A stretch of DNA of 64,000 nucleotides from Streptomyces sp. NRRL B-24484. GTDB taxonomy: Bacteria; Actinomycetota; Actinomycetes; Streptomycetales; Streptomycetaceae. How positions within the stretch are numbered: position 1 is the stretch's first letter; each line of letters opens with the position of its first letter. Shown one piece after another: positions 1-7,460 of the stretch. The notes under the pieces are model-generated. The model had not been told where the DNA came from and searched no databases. It saw only the letters and a list, made by a program, of their open reading frames with translations. The stretch is taken from NCBI RefSeq assembly GCF_000717715.1, contig NZ_JOAI01000001.1:1-64000 (forward strand), given 5' to 3'. Made by a program: the position numbers and the translations under genes.

Positions 1-79
1 AGCGCAGCGCCGGAGACTTGCGCGACCCCTCAGCCGCACCGTCCGCGGCCGACTCCCACCCGAATCGCGATGAAGCCAT
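1..79 (-). CDS. partial CDS at left edge, unknown product
   Basis: An ATG at 79-77 on the minus strand is preceded by a strong ribosome-binding site (GGGAGG, about 4 bases upstream). It opens a frame with no stop through the window edge, 26 codons, starting MASSRFGWES. A good promoter lies 44 bases further upstream. The fragment is too short to name a family. I infer a real gene from the start signals alone; it would run away from the flavin monooxygenase. Confidence 0.4.
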   Translation of the reverse strand, partial: MASSRFGWESAADGAAEGSRKSPALR

Positions 80-507
80 TTTCCCTCCCGAAAACAACAG
101 CCCCAGATTTGAGGCGTGCATGACCCTACCGAACACGAACGGACTGGGCAACTGAAAATCACCGCACGCTCCACCGTCACCAACTGTGCAAGATTTGTGG
201 ACTTCGGGACAAGCGGCCCACAGCAGTGACATAATCCCCCGCGGTCAAACTGCCCTAAATCGGCGCATTCTAAATCTCCCCACCCTGGCTTCGGTCACCG
301 CATTCACGAACCACTCTCAGACGAAACGCCGCAATCGTTCGATCGGTGACAACCTGCCGCTGATGGCGTTTTCCCACCAAAAGCTCCGGAATGGCGACGG
401 CGCACCGTGGATCCGCCGCACCGACATGCCCAGTGCGAGTGGCAGGGGACGCTGCCGGTGCGCACGCTGGTAGGCGAGGAGACGCCTGCGGCGGACGGGA
501 GCCGGTC
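80..507. other. AT-richer intergenic regulatory region
   Basis: This 428-base stretch has no convincing gene and is visibly richer in A and T than the rest of the window. It separates two divergent genes, so it should hold both promoters. The minus-strand promoter is listed separately. On the plus strand CATAAT (230-235) and TCTAAAT near 268 resemble -10 boxes, but no well-spaced -35 accompanies either. Confidence 0.5.
123..151 (-). promoter_or_regulatory. promoter for the left-edge minus-strand gene
   Basis: On the minus strand a -35 box TTGCCC (151-146) and a -10 box TAGGGT (128-123) are separated by exactly 17 bases. Transcription would start near 116, giving a leader of about 37 bases before the ATG at 79. 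Spacing and both boxes fit the main vegetative sigma factor. Confidence 0.45.
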
Positions 508-2133
508 ATGGTGGACACGGACGTGCTGGTGGTCGGGGCCGGGCCGGTCGGGCTCACCGCTGCGGCGGAGCTGCGGCGGCACGGTGCCGAGTGCCGGATC
601 GTCGACCGGCTGGCCGCGCCGCACCGCTATGCGAAGGCCGTCGGCGTGCAGCCCCGCACCCTGGAGGTCTGGGACACCATGGGCCTGGCCCGGCAGGTGC
701 TCGCCGAGGCCGTCCCGATGCACGGCCAGCTGAGCTGGGTCGACGGCGAGGAGAAGCCGCGGATCGAGCTGGCGCTGCCGCCGGACGTGCCGTACTCCTT
801 CGCCGCGCTGCCGCAGTACGTCACCGAGGAGCTGCTCACCGCCCACCTGGAGACCTTCGGCACCCGGGTCGAGCGCGGCTGCGAGCTGCTCTCCTTCGTC
901 CAGGACCCGGACGGTGTGGAGGCCGTGCTGCAGACGGCCGGCGGCACCGAGCGCGTCCGTTGCCGGTACCTGGTCGGCTGCGACGGCGCGCACAGCGCGG
1001 TGCGCAAGGGCCTCGGTCTGGACTTCGGCGGCGGTGCCTTCGGCGAGTCGTACATGCTCGGCGACGTCGAGATCGACTGGGAGATGCCCTCCGGGTACGG
1101 GGTGCGGGTGGTGCGCCACCGGCCGGACGGGGCGCCCGACGACGTGCTGGTGGCGATCCCGCTGCCGGGCCGCAACCGCTACCGGATGTCCACGGTGGCC
1201 GCACCGGAACTGGTCGGCGACGGCGCCGGCCGGGACGGGATCGCGCACGGCCTGGACGCCGGCGGCCTGCCCGGCATCGTGCACCTGCAGGCCGTCGTCG
1301 ACCGGCTCTCGCCGCAGCCGGCGACCGTCTCCGCCCTGCGCTGGTCCTCCGTCTTCCGGATCAGCCACCGGCTGGCCGGCCGCTACCGGCAGGGCCGGGT
1401 GTTCATCGCCGGGGACGCCGCCCACATCCACCCGCCGACCGGTGCCCAGGGCATGAACACCGGCGTCCAGGACGCCTACAACCTCGCCTGGAAGCTCGCC
1501 CTGGTGCTGCGCGGCGCCGCCGGGGACGCCCTGCTCGACAGCTACGACGCCGAGCGGCGCCCGGTCGGCGAGGAGGTCGTGGGCCGCACCGTCCGGCACG
1601 CCCGCGGAGGCATCGGCACGGGCGGCGACAGCATGGCGACCCTGCTGCGCCGCGAGGCCCAGCTGCTGGTCGCCTACCCGGACAGCCCGCTGCTCGACCC
1701 GGCCGCCGCGGACGACGACGCCGTCGTGCCCGTCCGGCCGGGCGAGCGGGCGCCGGACTGCCGCGGTCTCGTCCAGCCCCTGGCGACCTTCCCGCAGCGG
1801 CTGTTCGACCTGCTCCGCGGCCCGCACCACACCCTGCTGATCCACCTCGGCCCGGACGCACCCGCCGACCTGGCGGCCGCCTGTGCCCGGGCCGGCCGCG
1901 AGGCGGCCCGCGGCGAGCTGGACGTCTACGCGGTGCTCGCGCCCGGATCCACGGCGGACACCCCCGGGGTCGCGGCCGTCCGCGACGGGCTGGACGAGTT
2001 CCGGGCCGCGTACGGGGCCCGCAGCCCCGAGGCCGTGCTGGTCCGCCCCGACGGCTACCTCGCCGGACGCGTCCACCCGGCCGACCCGGAGCGGATCGCG
2101 GCCCTGCTGCGGCGTACCTTCACCGCGCCCTGA
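508..2133 (+). CDS. FAD-dependent aromatic monooxygenase
   Basis: Flavoprotein hydroxylase of the p-hydroxybenzoate hydroxylase fold, 541 residues, cytosolic, predicted to insert oxygen into an aromatic or polyketide substrate using NAD(P)H. The N-terminal dinucleotide motif GAGPVG (residues 10-15), the DG motif GCDGAHSAVRKG (near 155-166) and the second FAD motif GDAAHIHPPTGAQGMNTG (near 302) are all intact. About 130 residues after the FAD domain form the thioredoxin-like tail seen in RdmE/MhpA-type enzymes. I chose the ATG at 508 because GCGGACGGGAG lies just upstream and GAGPVG then falls at its usual distance; an in-frame upstream ATG at 391 would add an unconserved extension. It is monocistronic, and the substrate cannot be told from sequence. 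Confidence 0.88.
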   Translation: MVDTDVLVVGAGPVGLTAAAELRRHGAECRIVDRLAAPHRYAKAVGVQPRTLEVWDTMGLARQVLAEAVPMHGQLSWVDGEEKPRIELALPPDVPYSFAALPQYVTEELLTAHLETFGTRVERGCELLSFVQDPDGVEAVLQTAGGTERVRCRYLVGCDGAHSAVRKGLGLDFGGGAFGESYMLGDVEIDWEMPSGYGVRVVRHRPDGAPDDVLVAIPLPGRNRYRMSTVAAPELVGDGAGRDGIAHGLDAGGLPGIVHLQAVVDRLSPQPATVSALRWSSVFRISHRLAGRYRQGRVFIAGDAAHIHPPTGAQGMNTGVQDAYNLAWKLALVLRGAAGDALLDSYDAERRPVGEEVVGRTVRHARGGIGTGGDSMATLLRREAQLLVAYPDSPLLDPAAADDDAVVPVRPGERAPDCRGLVQPLATFPQRLFDLLRGPHHTLLIHLGPDAPADLAAACARAGREAARGELDVYAVLAPGSTADTPGVAAVRDGLDEFRAAYGARSPEAVLVRPDGYLAGRVHPADPERIAALLRRTFTAP

Positions 2134-2237
2134 GCGCGTCGCACCTTGAACGCACCGCGCCCCGATCGGCGGCGGGCACGCACGGGCCCGCCTCGGCCGG
2201 GTGGGCGCGGTACCGGCCGGGGCGGGGGCTGGGTGGT

Positions 2238-2915
2238 TCAGACGGTCTTCGCGGGGACGGAGACCAGCAGCTGGTTGCCGTCGATGGTGCGGACCTCGAA
2301 GTGGTCGATGTCGCCGGGGGCGAGCGCGGCGCCGCCGGTGGTCTGCAACGCGTCGGTGCCGTAGCCGGTCGGCGGCACCGACCAGGTGGTGACGGTCTGG
2401 CGCTCACCGGTGCGGGAGACCGCCACCAGGTCGCAGACCTGCGGCCCGCTCACGTGCGAGAGCGACAGGCTGATGCTGCTGCCCCACTTCTTCGGCTCGA
2501 CGCCGACCTTCGCGGAGACGCCGGTGCCGGGGTCGGTGGCGGCGAACTGCGCGGTCGCGGCGGGCGGCGTGTGGGTGTCATCGCCGGTCGCGGCCAGGGT
2601 GGCCAGTGGGCCGCCGACCACCAGCACCGCCGCGGCGGCGACCAGCGCCAGTCGGCGCACGCGGTTGCGCCTCCGGGTCGCGGAGACCTCGTCGACCAGC
2701 CGGTCGAGCAGCTGCGGCGAGGGCGGTGCGGCGGCGACCGGGCCGGCCTCCGCGAGTTCCGCCAGCAGCGGTGCCACCCCGGAGAGTTCGTCGATCTCGG
2801 CGGCGCAGACCTCACAACCGGCGAGGTGCTGCTCGAAGAGTTCGAGGTCCTCCGGGTCCAGGACGCCGAGGATGTACGCGCCGACGTCGACGTGCTGCCC
2901 GTGGTGCGACGTCAC
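2238..2915 (-). CDS. zinc-binding anti-sigma factor, membrane anchored
   Basis: Predicted partner that holds the adjacent ECF sigma factor inactive. The N-terminus has the zinc-binding anti-sigma signature H30-x3-C34-x2-C37 (HLAGCEVC). One membrane helix follows at about residues 89-108 after a basic stretch, and about 115 extracytoplasmic residues remain as a possible sensor domain. Length is 225 residues. The GTG start shares bases with the TGA of the sigma gene (a GTGA overlap), which indicates translational coupling and roughly equal dosage. The architecture resembles the mycobacterial SigL/RslA pair. The inducing signal is unknown. Confidence 0.85.
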   Translation of the reverse strand: MTSHHGQHVDVGAYILGVLDPEDLELFEQHLAGCEVCAAEIDELSGVAPLLAELAEAGPVAAAPPSPQLLDRLVDEVSATRRRNRVRRLALVAAAAVLVVGGPLATLAATGDDTHTPPAATAQFAATDPGTGVSAKVGVEPKKWGSSISLSLSHVSGPQVCDLVAVSRTGERQTVTTWSVPPTGYGTDALQTTGGAALAPGDIDHFEVRTIDGNQLLVSVPAKTV

Positions 2916-3487
2916 GATGTCACTCCTCGCTCCTCCAGCGCGATCTTCAGGGCGCGCAGCCCGTAGAAGATGCGCGACCTGACCGTACCCGCGGGGATGC
3001 CGAGCTCCGCGGCGGCCTCGTTGACGGTACGCCCTTTGAGGTACGTCTCGACGATGACCTCGCGGTGCGCTTCGGTCAGGTCGTCGAGCGCGTCGGAGAT
3101 GGTCATCAGCCGCAGTGCCTTCTCGAGTTCGTCCTCGGCGGGCAGCAGCTCCAGCGGCGCGGGGTCGACCTCGCGCGGCCGGGCCATGCTGCTGCGGTGG
3201 CCGTCGATCACGATCCGCCGCGCGACGGTGACCAGCCAGGGGCGCAACGACCCGGTGGCGGCCTCGTCGAGGCGGTGGATGTTGCGCCAGGCGCGGACCA
3301 GCGTCTCCTGCACCACGTCCTCGGCGCGCTGCCGGTCGCCGCCGACCAGGCGCAGCACGAAGCCGAACAGCGGGCCGGCGTGGTCCCGGTAGAGGGCACG
3401 CATCAGCTCTTCGTCGGGCGCCGGGGCCGGGCCGCCGGGCGGCGGACCTCCCGCGTCCGCCCTCCGTCGGTACGGATGCTCGGTCAC
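2912..3487 (-). CDS. ECF-family RNA polymerase sigma factor
   Basis: Group IV (extracytoplasmic function) sigma factor of 191 residues that would direct RNA polymerase to its own regulon when released by the anti-sigma factor encoded immediately downstream. Region 2 (ALYRDHAGPLFGFVLRLVGG to AEDVVQETLVRAWRN) binds core enzyme and the -10 element. Region 4 (EAHREVIVETYLKGRTVNEA to GTVRSRIFYGLRAL) is the helix-turn-helix for the -35. I prefer the GTG at 3487 because AAGGA lies about 8 bases upstream; an ATG at 3511 would add eight residues. The pair most resembles SigL-type systems. ECF operons are often self-activated, but I cannot identify its own promoter motif with confidence. Confidence 0.9.
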   Translation of the reverse strand: MTEHPYRRRADAGGPPPGGPAPAPDEELMRALYRDHAGPLFGFVLRLVGGDRQRAEDVVQETLVRAWRNIHRLDEAATGSLRPWLVTVARRIVIDGHRSSMARPREVDPAPLELLPAEDELEKALRLMTISDALDDLTEAHREVIVETYLKGRTVNEAAAELGIPAGTVRSRIFYGLRALKIALEERGVTS

Positions 3488-3663
3488 GGCGCCATCCTTG
3501 CGCACGTGCACCTCCAGGTCGAGACGTTGCCGGGGTCGGACGGGTTGTGGGACGGGGTCGCGACCGGGCCGGGACGGCTTCGGGACACTCGGGCCCGGGG
3601 CGGGGTGTCCGCCGCGGTGTCCGGGGCCTCAAGTCGGGGCCGGATCCTGTCGATATCGGTGGT

Positions 3664-3693
3664 GGGTGCGGCGCGGGCGCCCGCGCCGCACCC
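3664..3693. terminator. 30-base perfect palindrome
   Basis: Two 15-base arms (GGGTGCGGCGCGGGC and its exact complement) meet with no loop. It lies about 100 bases beyond the lipoprotein stop in its direction of transcription. It has no T-run, as is common for terminators in such GC-rich DNA. It may be a back-up terminator or a cruciform-forming site. Confidence 0.45.
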
Positions 3694-3741
3694 GACCTGC
3701 GGGCCGCGCCGCCCCCAGCCGGCGCGGCGGTGCCGTCGGGC

Positions 3742-3775
3742 GGGGCCGCCGACGGAAGCCGGTGTCGGCGGCCCC
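3742..3775 (-). terminator. likely terminator of the lipoprotein gene
   Basis: A perfect 12-base stem (GGGGCCGCCGAC with GTCGGCGGCCCC) and a 10-base loop lie 20 bases past the lipoprotein stop codon. Confidence 0.55.
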
Positions 3776-3794
3776 CCGGCGGCTGCCGGACGGA

Positions 3795-4364
3795 TCAGTA
3801 GCCGTAGCCGCCGGTGGCGGGCGAGGCGGCGGCCGCCTTGCCGCCGGTCGGGGTGACGGCCCACCACGTGCCCTTGACGCCCTGGCCCTTGGTGTCGCCG
3901 GGCTTGGTGTCGGGCGTGTAGCGGTAGAGCGGCCAGCCGTTCAGGGTGAGCTGCTTGCTCCCGTCGGCGCGGGTGACGGTGGAGACCAGCTTGGCGTCGA
4001 TGCCCTTGAGCTGCGGGTTGTCGCTCGCCATCACGGGCGGCCAGAGCTTTGCGCAGTCGCCGTTGCAGTTGGACACCGGCGGCTTGGCGGTGTCCTTGTC
4101 GAAGCGGTACAGCGTGTAGCCGGTGCCGTCGGTGACGATCGTGCCGAGCGTCGCGGAGGCGGCGGTCTGCAGCCCCGTGCCGCCGCCGGCGGGTGCGGTC
4201 GGGGCGGACGAGGACGGCTCCGTCGGGTTCGCGGGCGTGCTCGCGGCGGGGGCGGTGGTGCCGCCCGCGTTGTCGGTGCCGCCGCTCGGGTCGCAGGCGG
4301 TGACCAGGGCGATCGCGGCGGCGGCCGAGGCGGCGAGCAGGGCGGTACGGCGGAAGTCGGGCAT
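3795..4364 (-). CDS. secreted lipoprotein with COG4315-type repeats
   Basis: Predicted lipid-anchored extracellular protein of 189 residues. A signal sequence of about 23 residues ends in a lipobox (VTAC, Cys24). A flexible Ser/Thr/Pro/Ala linker follows to about residue 65. The rest holds two copies of the short beta repeat typified by GYTLYRFDKD and WPLYRYTPDTKPGD, with CNGDCAKLWPP between them. This is the SCO0930-like 'secreted repeat of unknown function' family. Related proteins have been linked to redox or electron-transfer roles at the cell surface, but nothing here proves that. Two hairpins follow the gene, and a thioredoxin is divergently encoded 177 bases away. Confidence 0.82.
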   Translation of the reverse strand: MPDFRRTALLAASAAAAIALVTACDPSGGTDNAGGTTAPAASTPANPTEPSSSAPTAPAGGGTGLQTAASATLGTIVTDGTGYTLYRFDKDTAKPPVSNCNGDCAKLWPPVMASDNPQLKGIDAKLVSTVTRADGSKQLTLNGWPLYRYTPDTKPGDTKGQGVKGTWWAVTPTGGKAAAASPATGGYGY

Positions 4365-4541
4365 GGCTGGTTCCCCCACGGTGTGAGTCCGGTGTCGTCG
4401 GGCGCTCTCCCCGCGCCCACACCGAGGAGTACGGGCCCGGCGCCGGATCGACTCAACGCGGCGCGAAACTTTTTTTGGAATACCTCGGGGCCGGGCAGGG
4501 TTGACGCCACCGGACCACTCCCGAAGGGCAGGTAGGACACC

Positions 4542-4937
4542 ATGAGCACGGTCGAACTGACCACGGCGAACTTCGACGAGATCGTTCCCGGCGCGGAGGG
4601 CAAGGACTTCGTGCTGATCGACTTCTGGGCGGCCTGGTGCGGTCCGTGCCGGATGTTCGGTCCGGTCTTCGAGAAGGCCTCCGAGCGGCACCCGGACCTG
4701 GTCTTCGCCAAGGTCGACACCGAGGCGCAGCAGGAGCTCGCGGCGGCGTTCGACGTGCAGTCGATCCCCACGCTGGCGATCATCCGCGAGGGTGTGCTGG
4801 TGTTCGCGCAGCCGGGCGCGCTGCCCGAGCCCGCGCTGGAGGACCTGATCGGCCAGGCCCGCGGGCTGGACATGACCGAGGTGCACGCCAAGGTCGCCAA
4901 GGCCCGCGCGGAGGCGGAGGCCGCCTCCAAGGCCTGA
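4542..4937 (+). CDS. thioredoxin
   Basis: Small cytosolic dithiol oxidoreductase of 131 residues. The active site WCGPC has Cys33 and Cys36, and the cis-proline motif SIPT and a central FDVQSIPTLAIIREG strand are present. The family core is about 105 residues; the extra C-terminal tail is a charged helix rich in Ala, Lys and Glu. It begins at an ATG after GGGCAGGTAGGACACC and ends before a perfect terminator. It is monocistronic, so its reductase is not encoded next to it. Confidence 0.93.
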   Translation: MSTVELTTANFDEIVPGAEGKDFVLIDFWAAWCGPCRMFGPVFEKASERHPDLVFAKVDTEAQQELAAAFDVQSIPTLAIIREGVLVFAQPGALPEPALEDLIGQARGLDMTEVHAKVAKARAEAEAASKA

Positions 4938-4957
4938 GTCCCCCCTCTCCGTACGAC

Positions 4958-4994
4958 GGCTGCGCCCCCGGACCGGTGGTCCGGGGGCGCAGCC
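4958..4994. terminator. bidirectional terminator between thioredoxin and TetR genes
   Basis: A 17-base perfect stem (GGCTGCGCCCCCGGACC and its complement) closes a 3-base loop. It stands between two converging genes, 20 bases past each stop codon, so it can serve both. Confidence 0.8.
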
Positions 4995-5014
4995 GTGTCC
5001 GTCCGGGCGGGTGC

Positions 5015-5638
5015 TCAGTGGGCGGCGCGGGCGGCGAGGCCGTCGAGCAGCAGGCGCAGGGCGAGGTCGAAGCCGCGGTCGTCGAGGCCGGGGCCGCGGG
5101 CGGCGGAGGCCTCCAGGGCTCCGGCGAGGGCGGGGTGGCGGGGGCGGTACTCGGCGGCGTCGCGGGTGAAGCCGGCGGTGAAGGTCTCCAGGGCGGAGCC
5201 GAGCACCAGGTAGTCGAGGGCGGCGGCGGCCTCGGCGGCGTCCGCGGGGTCGAGGCCGGCCCGGCCGAGGGCGGCGAGCAGGGCGTCGTAGGTGAGCAGC
5301 TGGCGGTCGGCCTCGACCCGGCGGCGGGCGAGCAGCGCGATGGTGTTGGGGTGGCGCAGGAAGACGGCCCGGTAGCCGTGGGCGTACTGCGCGAGGCCGC
5401 GGCGCCAGTCGGGGTCGTCGAGCGGGGCGAGGTCGATCTCGGCGTTGACGAGGGCGGCGAGGTCGTCGAGCAGGTCGTCCTTGCCGGAGACGTGGTTGTA
5501 GAGCGAGGCGGCCTTCACGCCGAGGCGGTCGGCGAGGGCGCGCATGGTGAGGCCGTCGGGGCCGGTGCTGTCGACGACGTCCAGGGCGGCCTCGGCGATC
5601 GCCTGCCTGCTGAGCATCGGCCTGGTCGGTCGCCCCAC
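5015..5638 (-). CDS. TetR-family repressor of the divergent permease
   Basis: DNA-binding regulator of 207 residues. The N-terminal helix-turn-helix (LTMRALADRLGVKAASLYNH, about residues 30-49) is of the TetR/AcrR class. The C-terminal half is an Ala/Leu-rich helical ligand domain resembling the TetR_C family. It is transcribed divergently from an APC permease, and an 8-base inverted repeat lies between the two starts. I infer that it represses the permease and probably itself, and that the permease substrate or a derivative is the inducer. Confidence 0.88.
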   Translation of the reverse strand: MGRPTRPMLSRQAIAEAALDVVDSTGPDGLTMRALADRLGVKAASLYNHVSGKDDLLDDLAALVNAEIDLAPLDDPDWRRGLAQYAHGYRAVFLRHPNTIALLARRRVEADRQLLTYDALLAALGRAGLDPADAAEAAAALDYLVLGSALETFTAGFTRDAAEYRPRHPALAGALEASAARGPGLDDRGFDLALRLLLDGLAARAAH

Positions 5639-5734
5639 GTGTCCCGTCCCCTGTTCGCGCGTACCGGTCGACCGGCCACGTTACAGCCTGGTGTCGACCC
5701 CTTCCGTTACCGCCGGGTCGGGGCTACGGTCCAT

Positions 5735-5751
5735 AACTAACTAAGTTAGTT
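5735..5751. promoter_or_regulatory. candidate TetR operator
   Basis: AACTAACT-A-AGTTAGTT is an inverted repeat with perfect 8-base arms and a one-base centre. It is an AT-rich island in very GC-rich DNA, 29 bases before the permease ATG and 97 bases from the TetR start. This is the expected size and position for a TetR dimer site. Confidence 0.72.
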
Positions 5752-5779
5752 TTCGGATCGCGACGGCAAGGCGGACCGC

Positions 5780-7297
5780 ATGACGACCACTCCCCCACGG
5801 GCCGACAGACCCACCGGAACGGACCGGCCGGGCGGGCCGGCGGACGCCGACCGGCTGGCGGCGCTCGGCTACCGGCAGGAGCTGCGGCGCAGCCTCGGCG
5901 TGCTCGGCAACATCTCGATGGGCTTCGCCGTGGTCTCCCCCGTGGTCGGCCTGTACGCCGTGGCGCAGGTCGGCATCGGCGTGGCCGGCGGCGCCTGGGT
6001 GTGGGCCCTGCCGGTCTGCCTGCTGGGCCAGCTGCTGGTGGTCTGCGTGTACTCCGAGCTCGCCTCGCAGTGGCCGCTGGCCGGCGGCGCCTACCAGTGG
6101 AGCCGCCGGCTGGCCGGGCCCACCTTCGCCTGGCTGACCGGCTGGCTCTGGCAGTTCGCGGTGATGTTCGCCAACACCACCGTCGCCTACCTCGCCGCGC
6201 CCTGGTTCTTCGCCCTGTTCGGTGCCACCCCCGCACCCGCGCAACTGGTGCTGACCGCGCTCGGTTTCATGCTCTGCTGCACCCTGGTCAACGCGTACGG
6301 GATCACCCTGCTGCGGCGGTTCGTCTCGCTGGGCATCGCCGCGGAGGCGATCGCCTCGGTGCTGGTCGGGCTCGCCCTGCTGCTGTTCTTCCGCAAGCAC
6401 GGGCTCGGCCTGCTCACCGACACTCTGGGCGCGCCGGCGGCCACCGGCACCGGCACGCTGATGTCCTTCCTCGCGGTGGTCGCAGTCGGCGGCTGGGCGT
6501 TCATCGGCTTCGACGCCTGCGTCTCCACCGCCGAGGAGACCAAGGACGCCGCCCGGCAGGTGCCGCGGGCGATGCGGTGGTCACTGCTCGGCGTCGGCCT
6601 GGTGGTGGTCCTCAACGCCGTGGCCGTGCCGCTGGCCCACCCCGACCCGGCGGCGGTCGTCGCCGGCACCGACCTCGACCCGGTCACCACCGCGGTCACC
6701 GCCGGCTTCGGCGACTGGTCGGCCAAGCCCTTCGTGGTGGTGGTGCTGGTGAGCTTCACCGCCTGCCTGATGGCCTCGCAGGGCGGCGCCGCCCGCGGGC
6801 TGTACTCGCTCGCCCGCGACGGGGTCTTCCCGTTCTCGGCACAGGTCCGCAAGGTCAACCGGCACCAGGCACCGATCGGCGGCCTAGTCGCGGCCACCCT
6901 GGTCAGCTGCGCGGCGCTGCCGCTCGGCCTGGAGTCGACGGCGATCGGCTCGCTGATCGCCTTCGGCACCGCCGCGACCTTCCTGCCGTTCTTCCTGCTC
7001 ACGGCGGTGGCCCTGGTCGCCCGGCTGCGCGGCACCTGGCGCCCGGCCGGCGAGGTCTCGTACGGGCGCTGGGGCACCGCGCTCAATGCGCTCGCCGCAC
7101 TGTGGACGGGCCTGGAGGTGGTCAACATCTGCTGGCCGCGGGCGCTGCTCGCACCGCCCGGAGCGCCCTGGTACCAGGTGTGGGCGGCCGTGCTCGGGAC
7201 GGGCGTGGTGACGCTCGCCGGGCTCGGCTACCTGCTGGTGCACCGTCCGCAGCGGCTGATGCGGGAGCCCGCGGCGCCGGACGGCGCGGTGCGCTGA
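5780..7297 (+). CDS. APC-superfamily amino acid permease
   Basis: Integral membrane transporter of 505 residues with about 12 predicted hydrophobic segments, the usual size for the family. The conserved first-helix region GVLGNISMGFAVVSPVVGLY and the loop SQWPLAGGAYQWSRRLAG are characteristic of amino acid/polyamine/GABA-type permeases. Substrate is not determined. The gene has its own promoter region, shared with the divergent TetR gene, and the operator there implies substrate- or product-dependent induction. A hairpin follows the stop codon. Confidence 0.88.
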   Translation: MTTTPPRADRPTGTDRPGGPADADRLAALGYRQELRRSLGVLGNISMGFAVVSPVVGLYAVAQVGIGVAGGAWVWALPVCLLGQLLVVCVYSELASQWPLAGGAYQWSRRLAGPTFAWLTGWLWQFAVMFANTTVAYLAAPWFFALFGATPAPAQLVLTALGFMLCCTLVNAYGITLLRRFVSLGIAAEAIASVLVGLALLLFFRKHGLGLLTDTLGAPAATGTGTLMSFLAVVAVGGWAFIGFDACVSTAEETKDAARQVPRAMRWSLLGVGLVVVLNAVAVPLAHPDPAAVVAGTDLDPVTTAVTAGFGDWSAKPFVVVVLVSFTACLMASQGGAARGLYSLARDGVFPFSAQVRKVNRHQAPIGGLVAATLVSCAALPLGLESTAIGSLIAFGTAATFLPFFLLTAVALVARLRGTWRPAGEVSYGRWGTALNALAALWTGLEVVNICWPRALLAPPGAPWYQVWAAVLGTGVVTLAGLGYLLVHRPQRLMREPAAPDGAVR

Positions 7298-7328
7298 GCC
7301 GTCGCCCCGGGGTGTGGGCGCCGCGGGC

Positions 7329-7360
7329 GGGGGCAGGCGCCGGTCAGGCCGGCGCCCCCG
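7329..7360 (+). terminator. likely permease terminator
   Basis: GGCGCCGG (7336-7343) pairs with CCGGCGCC (7349-7356) around a 5-base loop, and flanking G and C runs extend the stem imperfectly. It lies about 35 bases past the permease stop. Confidence 0.45.
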
Positions 7361-7460
7361 TCCCGGGGCGCTCCGCGGTCACGTTGGTCCGGGACCGCGG
7401 GTCGCCGAGGGGGCAGGATGGGCCGGGTTCGACGGTGGCGGGTGAGAGCGAGGGGTGCAG

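Larger units (their letters stand above)
3488..3794. other. intergenic region with two hairpins
   Basis: No gene is supported in these 307 bases between the sigma gene start and the lipoprotein stop. The stretch contains two strong inverted repeats, listed separately, that probably end transcription of the lipoprotein gene. The bases nearest 3487 must contain the sigma operon promoter, but no -35/-10 pair stands out. Confidence 0.5.

Noticed and set aside
304..2076. Long minus-strand open frame of 590 codons opposite the monooxygenase
   Set aside because: It is the antisense shadow of a well-conserved flavoenzyme; its translation is low-complexity and matches no family. Long antisense frames are expected at this GC content.
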